Counted from the stretch's first letter, positions 23,835 to 33,154 are shown. The stretch is 64,000 nt of DNA from Streptomyces coeruleorubidus (GCF_008705135.1 NZ_CP023694.1:3658001-3722000); one strand, 5' to 3'. Translations and numbers: made by a program. Notes: generated from the letters alone by a model not told the origin.

Positions 23835-24422
23835 ATGCGCCGCGCCTTGATCGTCGTAGACGTGCAGAACGACTTCTGCGAGGGGGGCAGCCTCGCGGTG
23901 GCCGGCGGTGCCGATGTGGCTGCCGCCGTCACCGAACTGATCGGCCAGGCGGCCGGGTCGGGCTACCAGCACGTCGTGGCCACCCGCGATCACCACATCG
24001 CCCCCGGCGGTCACTTCTCCACCCATCCCGACTACGTCCGCTCCTGGCCCGCGCACTGCGTGGCCGGCACGGAGGGCGTCGGCTTCCATCCGAACTTCGC
24101 CCCCGCCGTCGCGTCCGGTTCCATCGACGCCGTCTTCGACAAGGGCGCGTACGCGGCGGCGTACAGCGGCTTCGAGGGCACGGACGAGAACGGCGCGAAA
24201 CTCGCCGACTGGCTCCGCTCCCGCGAGGTCACCGAGGTCGACGTGGTCGGCATCGCCACGGACCACTGCGTGAAGGCCACCGCGCTGGACGCCGTACGGG
24301 AGGGCTTCCGTACGCAGGTGCTGCTGGACCTGACCGCGGGGGTGGCCGAGGAGACCACGGAGCGGGCTGTCGAGGAGATGCGCGAGGCCGGGGTCGAGCT
24401 TTCGGGCAAGCCCGTCGTCTAA
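23835..24422 (+). CDS. pncA: Nicotinamidase PncA
   Basis: The 195-aa isochorismatase-fold amidase converts nicotinamide to nicotinate. The catalytic triad is visible: Asp in VVDVQNDFCEGGSL, Lys in FDKGAYAAAYSGF and Cys in TDHCVKATALDA. Metal-binding residues are in TRDHHIAPGGHFS. It feeds PncB upstream. A strong T-tailed terminator follows 13 bases after the stop. Confidence 0.95.
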   Translation: MRRALIVVDVQNDFCEGGSLAVAGGADVAAAVTELIGQAAGSGYQHVVATRDHHIAPGGHFSTHPDYVRSWPAHCVAGTEGVGFHPNFAPAVASGSIDAVFDKGAYAAAYSGFEGTDENGAKLADWLRSREVTEVDVVGIATDHCVKATALDAVREGFRTQVLLDLTAGVAEETTERAVEEMREAGVELSGKPVV

Positions 24423-24435
24423 ACCTCACAGGTCG

Positions 24436-24475
24436 GCCGGGCAAGGCACCTCAGGGTGTTTTGCCCGGCTTTTTT
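24436..24475 (+). terminator. Intrinsic terminator after pncA
   Basis: GCCGGGCAA pairs with TTGCCCGGC, an inner GGCACC/GGTGTT part extends the stem, and six T follow. This is a classic rho-independent terminator for the pncB-pncA unit. Confidence 0.9.
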
Positions 24476-24773
24476 CATGCATTGTTCTGAGCTTTCGCCC
24501 CTTTTTGCGGAGCCTTATTGCCCCATCTTCACAAGTGGATTATTTGCATTCCGGATCACCTTCCGACCCGGACCGCCGTGACTTCTTCCCGAATTATTCA
24601 TGGCCATAAAGTGAAGGAGCTGTGTACTATCTGCGCAGCCAGGGGGACGGGGGAAGATCGTCAGCCGTACGAGAAATCCGGCTTCTACAGGAGCGCCCGA
24701 AATGGCGCCGTTCCTCGAGCATTCACATCCGCAATACATAGGTTTCTTCGAGGACTGTTCAGGAGTCACATCG
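24476..24773. other. A/T-richer upstream region of the metzincin gene
   Basis: Nearly 300 bases without a gene. It is clearly richer in A/T than the surroundings, as often seen at promoters of secreted proteins. TACTAT near 24627 could be a -10 box. No other structure is clear. Confidence 0.5.
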
Positions 24774-25385
24774 ATGGCGACAGCTCTACGGACGCGCGGC
24801 AAGCGCAGACAATCGGCACACATACGCCTGCTGCAGGTCTTCCTGCTGTGCACCGGTTTTCTCGCCGCGCACTTCACCACGGCCGCTCCCGCGCAGGCGT
24901 ACACGCACCTGTGCGGCTCGTTCTGGGGCGTGGGCGGCAACGACCCGATCTCGTACCGCTACTACGACGTGAGCAGCACCTACTACAACGCCTTCAACAG
25001 CGCCCAGGGCCGCTGGGACGACACCAGCGCACCGGGCTTCTTCCGGTACGAGAAGAGCAACGGCGACCCCCAGATCGAGGTGCGCGACAAGTCCTACGCC
25101 TGGAGCGACTGGGCGCGCGCCACGTGGAAGGGCTGCACCGCCGGCTACTGGCTTTACGACGAGGTCCAGATCTCCTTCAACACGCGCACCATGGGGGGCC
25201 TGTCCGCCCGCGAGAAGAAGATCGTGGCCGAGCACGAACTGGGCCACGCCTACGGTCTCAACCACGTCTCCCTCACCTGCTCCAACCCCGGCCCGGCCGT
25301 CATGCGCCAGGGCACCGGGAAGTTCGGCTGCGGCGGCGACGGGCCCTGGTACGACGACGTCCAGGGCGTCAAGGCCAAGTACTGA
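24774..25385 (+). CDS. Secreted matrixin-like zinc metallopeptidase
   Basis: The 203-aa product has a signal peptide (RLLQVFLLCTGFLAAHF, likely cut after APAQA) and the metzincin motif HELGHAYGLNH, three zinc His plus the catalytic Glu. Several Cys could form disulfides. It is a small extracellular protease, similar in size to M10A/snapalysin-like enzymes. The start at ATG 24774 has AGGAG 8 bases upstream. The stop is 17 bases before the lipoprotein gene, so they are likely one transcript. Confidence 0.85.
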   Translation: MATALRTRGKRRQSAHIRLLQVFLLCTGFLAAHFTTAAPAQAYTHLCGSFWGVGGNDPISYRYYDVSSTYYNAFNSAQGRWDDTSAPGFFRYEKSNGDPQIEVRDKSYAWSDWARATWKGCTAGYWLYDEVQISFNTRTMGGLSAREKKIVAEHELGHAYGLNHVSLTCSNPGPAVMRQGTGKFGCGGDGPWYDDVQGVKAKY

Positions 25386-25402
25386 CAGCGAGCGAGGAAA
25401 AC

Positions 25403-26203
25403 ATGAAGAAGACCATGCGCGTGCCCGCCGCAGCCGTCGGCCTGGCCCTCGCCTGCCTCACCGCCTGCTCGGGCCCCGGGTCGTCGTCGTCCCAGGGCGC
25501 CGGCCAGGACCACGTGGAGGCGGACTACGCCCAGTACGCCAGCGCCGAGGAGGTCACCACCGTCTCGGACATCGCCATTACCGGCGCCGTGCTGAGCGTG
25601 CAGACCAAGGAGTGCGACGAAGGCGGCGAGCCCACCACCGAGCCGACCATCGACCCGACGGCGGCGGACAGCGTCGACACCAACCCTGACCCGTCGGCCA
25701 GCACCGTGCCCGACCCCACGGCGACTCCGTCCGGGATCGCGGGCGACCCTCCGGGCGACGCCCAGTGCATGCCGATGGTGTTCCTGAAGGTGCGGGTCTC
25801 GGGAATGATGAAGCGCGGCTTCGGCGTCACCGAGGGTGACGAGATCGTCGTCGGCAACATCGACACCGACGCCGTGTCGATGGAGGGCACCACGCCGATC
25901 AGCGTGGGCAAGCAGTACGCCCTCTACCTGACGCAGCTCGCCGCAGGGGACCACCCGGGCATCACCTCGGTGCCCACGTTCTGGATCCCCGTCGGCGGCA
26001 ACCAGGGCGTGTTCGTGCTCGGCAAGGGCAGCGTCCAGCCGGCCTCTTCCAACATCGTGGCGCTGACCGCCGCCGAGGCCGAGAAGGTGCGCAAGAGCTC
26101 GGGCGGGACCCGCCCGGGCAAGTTCACCACGACGGTCGCCGACCTGAAGAAGGCGGCCGCGGTGGCCGCCGCCAAGGAGAGCGCCAAGCAACGCAAGAAG
26201 TAG
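25403..26203 (+). CDS. Putative lipoprotein, partner of the metzincin
   Basis: The 266-aa product has a lipoprotein signal with lipobox LTAC at about residues 19-22, then a Ser/Gly linker. The body has an Asp/Pro/Thr-rich disordered stretch (about 75-115) splitting a beta-rich domain with two Cys, which can be read as the two halves of one small domain. The C-terminus is very Lys/Ala-rich (KKAAAVAAAKESAKQRKK). No known family. It follows the protease gene directly and could anchor, inhibit or be a substrate of it. Confidence 0.75.
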   Translation: MKKTMRVPAAAVGLALACLTACSGPGSSSSQGAGQDHVEADYAQYASAEEVTTVSDIAITGAVLSVQTKECDEGGEPTTEPTIDPTAADSVDTNPDPSASTVPDPTATPSGIAGDPPGDAQCMPMVFLKVRVSGMMKRGFGVTEGDEIVVGNIDTDAVSMEGTTPISVGKQYALYLTQLAAGDHPGITSVPTFWIPVGGNQGVFVLGKGSVQPASSNIVALTAAEAEKVRKSSGGTRPGKFTTTVADLKKAAAVAAAKESAKQRKK

Positions 26204-26303
26204 CGCGGACGCCGGGCGGCCGGCGAGAGCGCCGGCAGCGGCCGGTCCAGAGAAGCGGCCCGGACGCGGGTCACCGCCACAGTCGCGGTGGCCCGCGGCG
26301 TCG

Positions 26304-26645
26304 CTACGTCTGGGCCGTAGGGCGCCTCAGGAGGGCTCTGATCGGACGCCACAGTTCCAGGACGAGGTCCGGGCCCACGACACCGTTGTCAGGGGCCGTG
26401 CGCCATATCAGGCCGTCGGGGTGGTGGAGGACCGCCGTGATCTCGTCGGGGGTCGGTGGGGCAGCGTTGCCGCGCAGGTAGACCGACCGCAGGCCGAGGT
26501 TGCGAAGCCTGGTCAGGGCTCGGGCCCGGTTCACGGAGTGGACGAGGACGCGGACGGCGCCGGGGCCGTCGGCAGCGGGGCTGGGCAGGTTCAGCGCCAC
26601 CACCACGGTGCCGTTCGGCAGCTTGCAGAAACCTCCTGCGGCCAT
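26304..26645 (-). CDS. Conserved hypothetical protein (113 aa)
   Basis: The 113-aa product has no signal or membrane segment and no motif I know. It has an alternating beta/helix pattern (TVVVALNLPSP, AVRVLVHSVNRARALTRLRN, LGLRSVYLRGN), followed by PPTPDEITAVLHHPDGLIWR. The start at ATG 26645 has a G-rich site upstream. It converges on the lipoprotein gene and lies downstream of the M6 protease gene on the same strand, with a terminator between. Confidence 0.6.
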   Translation of the reverse strand: MAAGGFCKLPNGTVVVALNLPSPAADGPGAVRVLVHSVNRARALTRLRNLGLRSVYLRGNAAPPTPDEITAVLHHPDGLIWRTAPDNGVVGPDLVLELWRPIRALLRRPTAQT

Positions 26646-26718
26646 GCGGTCATACCCCCGTGTCGGTCGGTGTGTCGGTCGGTGTCAATAAGAGAACCAC
26701 AGGACGCACCTAAACACG

Positions 26719-26754
26719 GATCGGCGGTGACCCGCCAGGGGGTCACCGCCGATC
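26719..26754. terminator. Terminator after the M6 protease gene
   Basis: GATCGGCGGTGACC and GGTCACCGCCGATC form a perfect 14-base stem with an 8-base loop, 26 bases past the protease stop. Confidence 0.85.
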
Positions 26755-26779
26755 ATGCTCTGACCTGGGGAAACGCTAT

Positions 26780-29137
26780 TTACTTCGCCGCGGGGCCTAC
26801 TTCGAGCTCGATCGTCGAGCCGTTCTTGGCCTCCTTGATGATCTTGATCTTGGTGTTGGTGTCAGTGATCTTGACGCCGCCGGTCTTGTTCGCCTCGTCG
26901 TAGTAGGTGTTCACCCGGTCGTTGAAGACCGACACCCCCTTCGACGACGGGATGCGCGTCGCGACGTCCGCGTTGTGCAGCTCGATGCCGTCCGTGCGGT
27001 ACAGGCTGAACGGCGAGTCGTAGGACTGGATGCGGTTGCGCATCAGCGTGCCGTCGGTCCACTTCATCGCCTTGGGGTGCGAGTCGACCGGCAGCAGCAG
27101 ACCCGTGCCCGGGTGGACGCTGGTGTTGTTGTCCGCCTGGGAGGTGTCCCACTTCCAGATCAACAGACCGTTCTGGTACGGGTAGTGCTCCACCCAGTCC
27201 GGACGGGTCTTGGTGAAGCCGAAGTTGTACGGGCCGACCTTGAGGGTCTTGTCGTACGACACGTACTGGCGGTTCTCCGCGATGTAGTACTGCGCGTAGT
27301 CCTTGGTGAAGGACGCGCCCATGCGGGAGAAGCCGCTGGCCTTCCAGGCCGCGTCCGCGGACTCGGCGTCGTCGGAGAAGACCGGGGCGCCGTCGGCGGT
27401 CACCGTGATGCGGTCGGCCGTGAAGCCCTTCTGGGCCACGCCGCCGTCGGTCTGGTAGCGGAAGCGCAGGTCGATCTTCTTGCCCGCGTAGGCGTCCAGC
27501 GGGAACGCCAGCTTCTTGTGCGCGCCGGACGTGCCGGTCAGGACCGGCTTGTCGCTGCCGTCGCGCGGGAGCGGCTGGCCGTCCACCGTGCCCTCGAGCG
27601 CGGTCCAGTTGGCGCCGCCGTCGGTCGACACCTCGGTGTAGAGGTAGTCGTAGTTGGCCTCGATGTCGTACCAGCCGTCGAGGGTCAGGGACGCCGACTT
27701 CTTGCCGGTGAGGTCGACCGAACGGGCCAGCGTGTTCTTGAGGTTGTCGCCGCTGCCGCTCCACCACTGGTTCGCGCCCTGGGCGGGCTCGACGATCTCG
27801 GTGGTGACCTTCTTCTTCGGCAGCTCGACCACGAGGGCCTGCTTGTGCTTCGTGTTGTACTCGGCGAGACCCAGCTTGTGCCACGAGTTCGTCGCGGCCT
27901 TCGCGGTGTCGTACTTGAGCCAGCCGAGCTGGAGCTTGTCCCAGGCGGTCATGTCGCCGGGCAGGTCACCGATCTCGTTCTTGCCGGTGCCCAGCCAGGA
28001 GCCGGAGGACATCAGGGTCCAGAAGCCGGTGGAGTTCTCGCCGTCACCGGTGGTGTCGTAGTGGTCCGGCAGGCCGAGGTCGTGGCCGTACTCGTGGGCG
28101 TAGACGCCGAGTCCGCCGTTCTCCGGCTGGACGGTGTAGTCGCCGACCCAGATGCCGGTGTCGCCGATCTTCGCGCCGCCGAGCTTGTTGTCCGCGGGGC
28201 CGGTGGCGCCGGCGTCGGTGCCGAAGGCGTACCAGCGGTGGGCCCAGATCGCGTCCTCGCCCTGCGCGCCGCCGCCCGCGGACTCGTCCTCACCGGCGTG
28301 GACGACCTGGAAGTGGTCGATGTAGCCGTCCGACTCGTTGAAGTCGCCGTCGCCGTCGAAGTCGTAGCGGTCCCACTGGTCGTACTGCTTGACGTCCGCC
28401 TTGATCTCGGCGTCGGTCTTCCCAGCCGCCTTCTGCTGGGAGACCCACGCGTTCAGACCGTCGCTGACGACGTTCCACACGCTCGGGCAGTTCTTGTCAC
28501 CGCAGGCGTTGTTGCCGTAACGGGCCTCGTTGTAGGGGACCTTGACCCAGTCGGAGACCTCGCCCTCGACCGAGTAACGGCCGGAGGACTGCTTCTCGTA
28601 GTACTTCTTCACCGACTCGGTCTTCTTGCCGGTGCCGAAGTAGAGGTCCTGGAAGTACTCCCGGTCGTAGTCCGCCCGCCAGGCCGTGGAGTTGTCCTTC
28701 TTGCGGTCCGGCTTGGCTATCTGGTTGTGCAGCGGGCCGGGCGTGCCGCCGAACTCGCTGACCTTGTCGCCGAACTCGACCAGGATGGTGAAGATCTTGT
28801 CGGTCTTCTCGCGGCCGAGCTCGACGTACTTGCTGTCGCCCTTCTTGCTCTTGAGCTGGACGACCTTCGAGCCGTCACGGTTCTTGACCGTGTTCTTGCC
28901 GGATATGACCTGCCTCAGGGCCTCCTGGCGCTGGGCCTCCTGGGTCTTGCTCAGCGGGCCTTCGAGGTCGTGCTCGCCGTGGTGGCGATCCGCCGGGTCG
29001 TGCCGGTCCACGGTGGTGGACCTGGGAGCGGAGGTGTCGTCGGCCTGGGCCACGCCGTATGCGGAAACGGTGGCCGTGGCCGCCGCGAGCGCAACGCCGA
29101 TGGCCGCCGCTCTGAACGTCCAGGGTCTACTGGTCAC
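26780..29137 (-). CDS. Secreted M6-family protease (immune inhibitor A type)
   Basis: The 785-aa product starts at GTG 29137 (GGAGG 7 bases upstream) with a signal peptide ending near VAQADD. A His/Asp-rich propeptide follows, then the M6 catalytic domain with HEYGHDLGLPDH (zinc His plus catalytic Glu), an Asp-rich Ca-type loop (DFDGDGDFNESDGY), and a C-terminal beta-sandwich part typical of InhA proteins. It is an extracellular protease degrading host or environmental proteins. It is flanked by a terminator and a long promoter region with inverted repeats. Confidence 0.92.
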   Translation of the reverse strand: MTSRPWTFRAAAIGVALAAATATVSAYGVAQADDTSAPRSTTVDRHDPADRHHGEHDLEGPLSKTQEAQRQEALRQVISGKNTVKNRDGSKVVQLKSKKGDSKYVELGREKTDKIFTILVEFGDKVSEFGGTPGPLHNQIAKPDRKKDNSTAWRADYDREYFQDLYFGTGKKTESVKKYYEKQSSGRYSVEGEVSDWVKVPYNEARYGNNACGDKNCPSVWNVVSDGLNAWVSQQKAAGKTDAEIKADVKQYDQWDRYDFDGDGDFNESDGYIDHFQVVHAGEDESAGGGAQGEDAIWAHRWYAFGTDAGATGPADNKLGGAKIGDTGIWVGDYTVQPENGGLGVYAHEYGHDLGLPDHYDTTGDGENSTGFWTLMSSGSWLGTGKNEIGDLPGDMTAWDKLQLGWLKYDTAKAATNSWHKLGLAEYNTKHKQALVVELPKKKVTTEIVEPAQGANQWWSGSGDNLKNTLARSVDLTGKKSASLTLDGWYDIEANYDYLYTEVSTDGGANWTALEGTVDGQPLPRDGSDKPVLTGTSGAHKKLAFPLDAYAGKKIDLRFRYQTDGGVAQKGFTADRITVTADGAPVFSDDAESADAAWKASGFSRMGASFTKDYAQYYIAENRQYVSYDKTLKVGPYNFGFTKTRPDWVEHYPYQNGLLIWKWDTSQADNNTSVHPGTGLLLPVDSHPKAMKWTDGTLMRNRIQSYDSPFSLYRTDGIELHNADVATRIPSSKGVSVFNDRVNTYYDEANKTGGVKITDTNTKIKIIKEAKNGSTIELEVGPAAK

Positions 29138-29569
29138 TTGAGTTCCTCCCCCGCGTTCGTGCGCGCGGAGGAAGGGGTCTGGTGTGAAGGGGTCCGCGCG
29201 CGCGTGATCAACGCGTGTAGTCAAGTGACGACATTTGACTAGAGGTTTAGAAGAAAAGACAGATCTTGACTTGGACAGGTCAAGTGCACTATGCGGAGTG
29301 GAAGTTCGTTTTACGGACAACCAAGCCGGTTCCCGGGCGGCGATGTCCGCCGCCCCGCAGGCACGTGCCACCGTCCGGTGGGCGCGCGCATATGTCCACT
29401 ACGTGGACGCCATGACTCCGTGCGCCCCCTGTGCTCCGGCCCTGTTGATTAGGTCACGCTTACCGTTCGTTCCACTCGGGCACCCTGCCGATTAGAGTCG
29501 ATTGGCGGAACGCCCGGAAGCTGGCGGAATGCCAGGCCGACACCCCCGTGGACCCCCACTTTCGAGGAC
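29138..29569. other. Promoter region between the M6 protease and a small membrane protein
   Basis: These 432 bases separate two divergent genes and hold no credible gene. The stretch 29210-29290 is A/T-richer and carries two inverted repeats with TTGAC/GTCAA half-sites (see separate entry). The right part near 29480-29569 must contain the promoter of the small membrane protein gene. Confidence 0.55.
29218..29284 (-). promoter_or_regulatory. Two TTGAC/GTCAA inverted repeats upstream of the M6 protease
   Basis: TAGTCAA-10 bases-TTGACTA (29218-29241) and CTTGAC-8 bases-GTCAAG (29265-29284) share the half-site GTCAA. Both lie 80-150 bases before the GTG start, where an operator would act. TTGAC also resembles a -35 box, so promoter and operator may overlap. 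Confidence 0.45.
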
Positions 29570-29857
29570 ATGATGGCCATGCCCCGTCCGACTGCCGCAC
29601 AGCTCGCCTACGGTTCCTGCACCGTGATCTTCTCGACCCTCGCCATGCTGCTGCTGTCACAGACGAGTTCGGCCGTGGGGATCGCGATCACCGCCGTCGC
29701 GGCGCTCGCCCTCGGGCTGCTGGTCGCCATGACGGTGCCGCTGTCCGGGAAGCGCCCGGCGGCGGTGGAACAGCCCGCGCCCGAGGAACCCGTACGGGCC
29801 TCGGTTCCCGCACCGGCCCCGACTCCGCAACCGGTGCGCGAGCGGGCGGTCTCCTGA
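29570..29857 (+). CDS. Small membrane protein (95 aa)
   Basis: The protein has two hydrophobic helices (about 13-30 and 35-57: IFSTLAMLLLSQ and GIAITAVAALALGLLVAM) and a Pro/Ala-rich cytoplasmic tail (about 60-95). The first three ATGs lie within ten bases behind a GAGG site; the second (29573) has the best spacing. No known function. It converges on the RDD gene from the left. Confidence 0.7.
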   Translation: MMAMPRPTAAQLAYGSCTVIFSTLAMLLLSQTSSAVGIAITAVAALALGLLVAMTVPLSGKRPAAVEQPAPEEPVRASVPAPAPTPQPVRERAVS

Positions 29858-29901
29858 CCGCCCGCTGACCCTTTCTTACCTCCGGTTGAGGCGTCCGTGC
29901 C

Positions 29902-30639
29902 TCAATCGGTGCTGACCACGACCGTTTTGGCAGCCTTGTCGTGCAGGCCCTGCTTGTAGGGCCGGTCGAAGAAGCTCCAGCCGCCCGAGATCGCCGTCCA
30001 GACGCAGGCGCAGCAGAAGGCGAACGGGATCCACAGCACCGCCGCGCGCATCAGCGCGTTCTGCCCGGAGGGCGTGGCGCCGTTGTCCAGGTTGGCCACC
30101 CGCATGTGCAGCAGCTTCTTGCCGAGGGTCTGGCCGGTCCGCGCGGTCAGAATGGTGTCGTAGGCGATGTAGAGGACGGCGGCGACGGCCGACTGCCAGA
30201 AGGACTTGCCGATCTCGATGCGGTCGCTGTCCACGTCGTACTCGTTGACGTCGAAGCCCCAGGTGAGCAGCCAGACGACGACACCCACCAGGATCATGTC
30301 GATGATGCGGGCGAGCGTGCGCTTGCCGCTGTCGGCGAGCGGGGGCATGCCGGCGAGGGGGTCGGTGGGGCCGCCGCCGTAGGGGGAACCGCCATAGGGG
30401 CCACCGGGGCCACCACCGGGAGGGCCGTCGTAGGGTCCGCCGCCTTGGCCGCCGCCGGGAGGAACACCGCCCAGGCCGCCGCCCTGGCCACCGCCCGGCC
30501 CGCCGCCCGGGTACGGCGGGGGCTCATGGCCGTAGGGCGAGCCCGCGCCCTCGCCGGGCTGCTCGCCCGGGGGCCGCTTCCTGAACGGATCGTCTTCCGG
30601 GGGCTGCTGACCGGAGCCGGGGGGCGGTTCACTGCTCAT
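29902..30639 (-). CDS. RDD-family membrane protein with Gly/Pro-rich N-terminus
   Basis: The 245-aa product has about 105 N-terminal residues of low-complexity Gly/Pro/Tyr (PGGGPGGGQGGG-type runs), probably cytoplasmic and disordered. An RDD domain with three membrane segments follows, with the family Arg at RTLARIIDMILVG and Asp in YIAYDTI. RDD proteins are poorly known; some act as ion exchangers. A second RDD gene lies next to it on the same strand, 112 bases away, suggesting gene duplication. Confidence 0.88.
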   Translation of the reverse strand: MSSEPPPGSGQQPPEDDPFRKRPPGEQPGEGAGSPYGHEPPPYPGGGPGGGQGGGLGGVPPGGGQGGGPYDGPPGGGPGGPYGGSPYGGGPTDPLAGMPPLADSGKRTLARIIDMILVGVVVWLLTWGFDVNEYDVDSDRIEIGKSFWQSAVAAVLYIAYDTILTARTGQTLGKKLLHMRVANLDNGATPSGQNALMRAAVLWIPFAFCCACVWTAISGGWSFFDRPYKQGLHDKAAKTVVVSTD

Positions 30640-30751
30640 GGCCCGAGTCGACCGCGAACCCCACGGCTCCGCACCCGGCGGGCGGCCGTCCGAGGTACGG
30701 ATGGTGCCGCAGCGGTACGCCGCCCTCCCGTGCCGGACGTACGGGTGCCGC

Positions 30752-32461
30752 TCAGCCCGCCACGAACGTGTGCGCGGCCTTGTCGTGCCAGCACTGGCGC
30801 CACGGCTTGTCGAAGAGGCACCAGGCGATGCCGACGATCCCGACGACGAGGAGTCCGGGCACGCTGTAGACCAGCCAGCGGCGCAGGGCCGCGCCGAATT
30901 CCGGGGCGTCGTGGCCCTCGATGTCCCGCACTTCGAGACCCATCAGCTTCTTGCCGAGGGTGCGGCCCCACTTGGCGGTGGGCAGCACCTCCGAGACGAC
31001 GCCGACGAGCAGCAGGACGGCCAGGACGATGCCGAGGTACGCCGACGTGGTGCCGTCGAGCAGCCAGACCGTGACGGTCTCGCCGGAGAGCTTGGCCTCC
31101 TCGATCTTCTCGTTGACGTGGTCGACCGCCTTGATGCCGAGCGGTACGGCGGCCCCGGCCGTGAGGCCGGCGAGGACGAGGGTGTCGAGCAGCCGGGCGG
31201 CCAGCCGCTTGCCGAGTCCCGCGGGGCGGGCCGACGCCTGGCGCCGGGCGGCCGCCTGGAAGATGTCCTCGGTCGGCGGCTTCCAGGGCGCGACGGGCTG
31301 GTCGTCGTCGCCGCCCGCTCCGGCGAGCCGGTGCACCTGCTGCGCCCAGGAGGACTGACCGCCGCCGCTGCCGGCGCTGAGGGGGGTGGCGGAGCCGGGC
31401 TGGGGCCCGCCGGACTGCGGAGGGACGGTGGGCGCCGACTGGGGCCCGGACAGCGCCGTCGGGGCGGCCGTGGAGGCCTGGACGGCGGGGTCGGCCTGTG
31501 CGGATGCCCGGGCCGCGGCGGCCTTCCCGGCACTGAAGCCGGGGCGGTTCGAGGCGTCGGCGGGGGCGGCCGCACCGCGCTGCGCTCCGAAGGCGGGTCC
31601 CGACGGGCTGCCGGCCGGGCCGGCGGGCGTGCCGAAGCCGGACCCCGCCGGACCGGCCGAGCCCGCGGACCCGAAGCCCGCCGCCGCGCCCTGAGGGCCG
31701 AAACCAGAGCCTGCCGAGTCGCCACCGGATCCATCCGGCCCGGCCTGCGCACCGAACCCGGACGCCGCCGGGCCACTGCCCGGACCGCCCGAGCCCGACG
31801 GACCGAACCCGGGAGTCCCGGAGTTGCCGCCCGGGCCCCCGGCCGTGCCCGGACGCGGGGACACCGCGCGGAACGTCATCGTGCCGTCGTCGGGGGCATC
31901 GGCAGAGGCCCCTCCCCCGGCCTTCCCCGCCGGGCGCCGGAAGACGAACGTGCTGCCGGCGGCCGCGGCGTTCGCCTCCTGGTCGGCGGCGGACGGCGGT
32001 TCCCCCTGCGAGGAGGACTCGTCGGCCGGCTGCCGGCCGGCGGGCGACACCCTCGGGTCGGAACCCTGCGCGCCCTGCGGTGCGCCCCACGCGACACGGC
32101 GGTCCTGGTCGCCGCCGAAGCCCGACTGACGGGAGCGGTCGGCGCCCCAGGCGGACGCGGGCTCGGGACGGCTGCCGTGCTGGGCATCGGCAGGGGACGG
32201 CTCGTCGGCCGGATCCTCGTCGAAGAAGTGCGGGCCGGTCTCCTCGACCGAGGCCGAGCCGGGGCCGGAGCCGGAGGCCGAGCCGGAAGCCGCGGCACCG
32301 GGCGGCGGCGCGAGCGTCTCGCCGTCCTTGGGCGCGGGACGGCTGGTGCCCGGTACCCAGGACGCACCGTTCCAGTACCGGACATATCCAGGAATGGACG
32401 GGTCCGGGTAATAACCTTCGCGGGGCCTGTCGTCACCGGGGGCCGGGGTTGGGGCGCTCAT
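30752..32461 (-). CDS. RDD-family membrane protein with DUF2510 and long disordered linker
   Basis: The 569-aa protein begins with a DUF2510-type WW-like motif (GYYPDPSIPGYVRYWNGASW) at about 15-35. About 320 residues of Gly/Ser/Ala/Pro-rich sequence follow, with repeated GSAGPAGSGFG-like units, then an RDD domain of three membrane segments at the C-terminus (about 410-560). The start at ATG 32461 is the one that includes DUF2510. The layout suggests a membrane module with a flexible cytoplasmic sensor arm. It is divergent from ssgG. Confidence 0.88.
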   Translation of the reverse strand: MSAPTPAPGDDRPREGYYPDPSIPGYVRYWNGASWVPGTSRPAPKDGETLAPPPGAAASGSASGSGPGSASVEETGPHFFDEDPADEPSPADAQHGSRPEPASAWGADRSRQSGFGGDQDRRVAWGAPQGAQGSDPRVSPAGRQPADESSSQGEPPSAADQEANAAAAGSTFVFRRPAGKAGGGASADAPDDGTMTFRAVSPRPGTAGGPGGNSGTPGFGPSGSGGPGSGPAASGFGAQAGPDGSGGDSAGSGFGPQGAAAGFGSAGSAGPAGSGFGTPAGPAGSPSGPAFGAQRGAAAPADASNRPGFSAGKAAAARASAQADPAVQASTAAPTALSGPQSAPTVPPQSGGPQPGSATPLSAGSGGGQSSWAQQVHRLAGAGGDDDQPVAPWKPPTEDIFQAAARRQASARPAGLGKRLAARLLDTLVLAGLTAGAAVPLGIKAVDHVNEKIEEAKLSGETVTVWLLDGTTSAYLGIVLAVLLLVGVVSEVLPTAKWGRTLGKKLMGLEVRDIEGHDAPEFGAALRRWLVYSVPGLLVVGIVGIAWCLFDKPWRQCWHDKAAHTFVAG

Positions 32462-32705
32462 CTCCGTCGTCCCGTATCTGCTCGAGGGCCAAATGGGGGC
32501 CTCCACATCTATCAGACGGGCGCAACCCCCACCGCCGCTCCCACCGGACCCACCCCTTTCGAGCACCGATGTGCTACGCGTCGCGCGGCCCGGCGCCTCC
32601 CCCTGCGAAAAAACTTCCGGCAACCCGCGTAATGCCGCCGCCTCCGCGCGCTCTCTCCTCCCGACCGGCCCTCGCGGGCAGCCGTGCAGAGAAGGGAACA
32701 CCGCC

Positions 32706-33116
32706 ATGCGCACTGTGGTGGAACGCGAACTGGAGCTGAAACTCGTCCTGTCGCCGCAGCGCCGGATCCCGGTGCCGGCCCGGCTGGGGTATGTCACCGA
32801 CGATCCGTACGCCGTGCACGTCACCTTCCACATCGACTCGGCGCACCCCGTGCACTGGACGTTCGCCCGGGACCTGCTGGTGGAGGGCGTGTTCCGGCCG
32901 TGCGGGCGGGGGGACGTGCGGGTGTGGCCGGCGAAGGCCGAGGGGCGCGGCGTCGTGCTGGTGGCGCTGAGTTCACCCGACGGGGACGCCCTGCTGGAGG
33001 CCCCGTCGGCGCAGGTGTCGGCCTGGCTGGAGCGCACGCTGCGGGTGGTCCCGCCGGGGACGGAGGGTGAGCAGCTCGGTCTCGACGACGAACTGGACCA
33101 GTTGCTCGCCCAGTGA
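32706..33116 (+). CDS. ssgG: SsgA-like sporulation/cell-division protein, probably SsgG
   Basis: The 136-aa protein has the SsgA-family pattern: RLGYVTDDPYAVHVTFHIDS, WTFARDLLVEGVFRPCGRGD and the VALSSPDGDALLEAP strand. SsgA-like proteins exist only in morphologically complex actinobacteria and control septum site choice and wall synthesis during sporulation; SsgG affects septum placement. The name SsgG rests on gene order (FAD oxidase, then TPR, then hppD), which matches S. coelicolor as I remember it. The ATG has GAAGG upstream. Confidence 0.8.
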   Translation: MRTVVERELELKLVLSPQRRIPVPARLGYVTDDPYAVHVTFHIDSAHPVHWTFARDLLVEGVFRPCGRGDVRVWPAKAEGRGVVLVALSSPDGDALLEAPSAQVSAWLERTLRVVPPGTEGEQLGLDDELDQLLAQ

Positions 33117-33154
33117 GGCCGGTGAAACCCGTGAAGCCGGTGAGGGCCCAGGCG

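Noticed and set aside
30360..30640. G/C-rich tandem repeat that might be non-coding
   Set aside because: It encodes the Gly/Pro-rich N-terminus of the RDD protein in frame.
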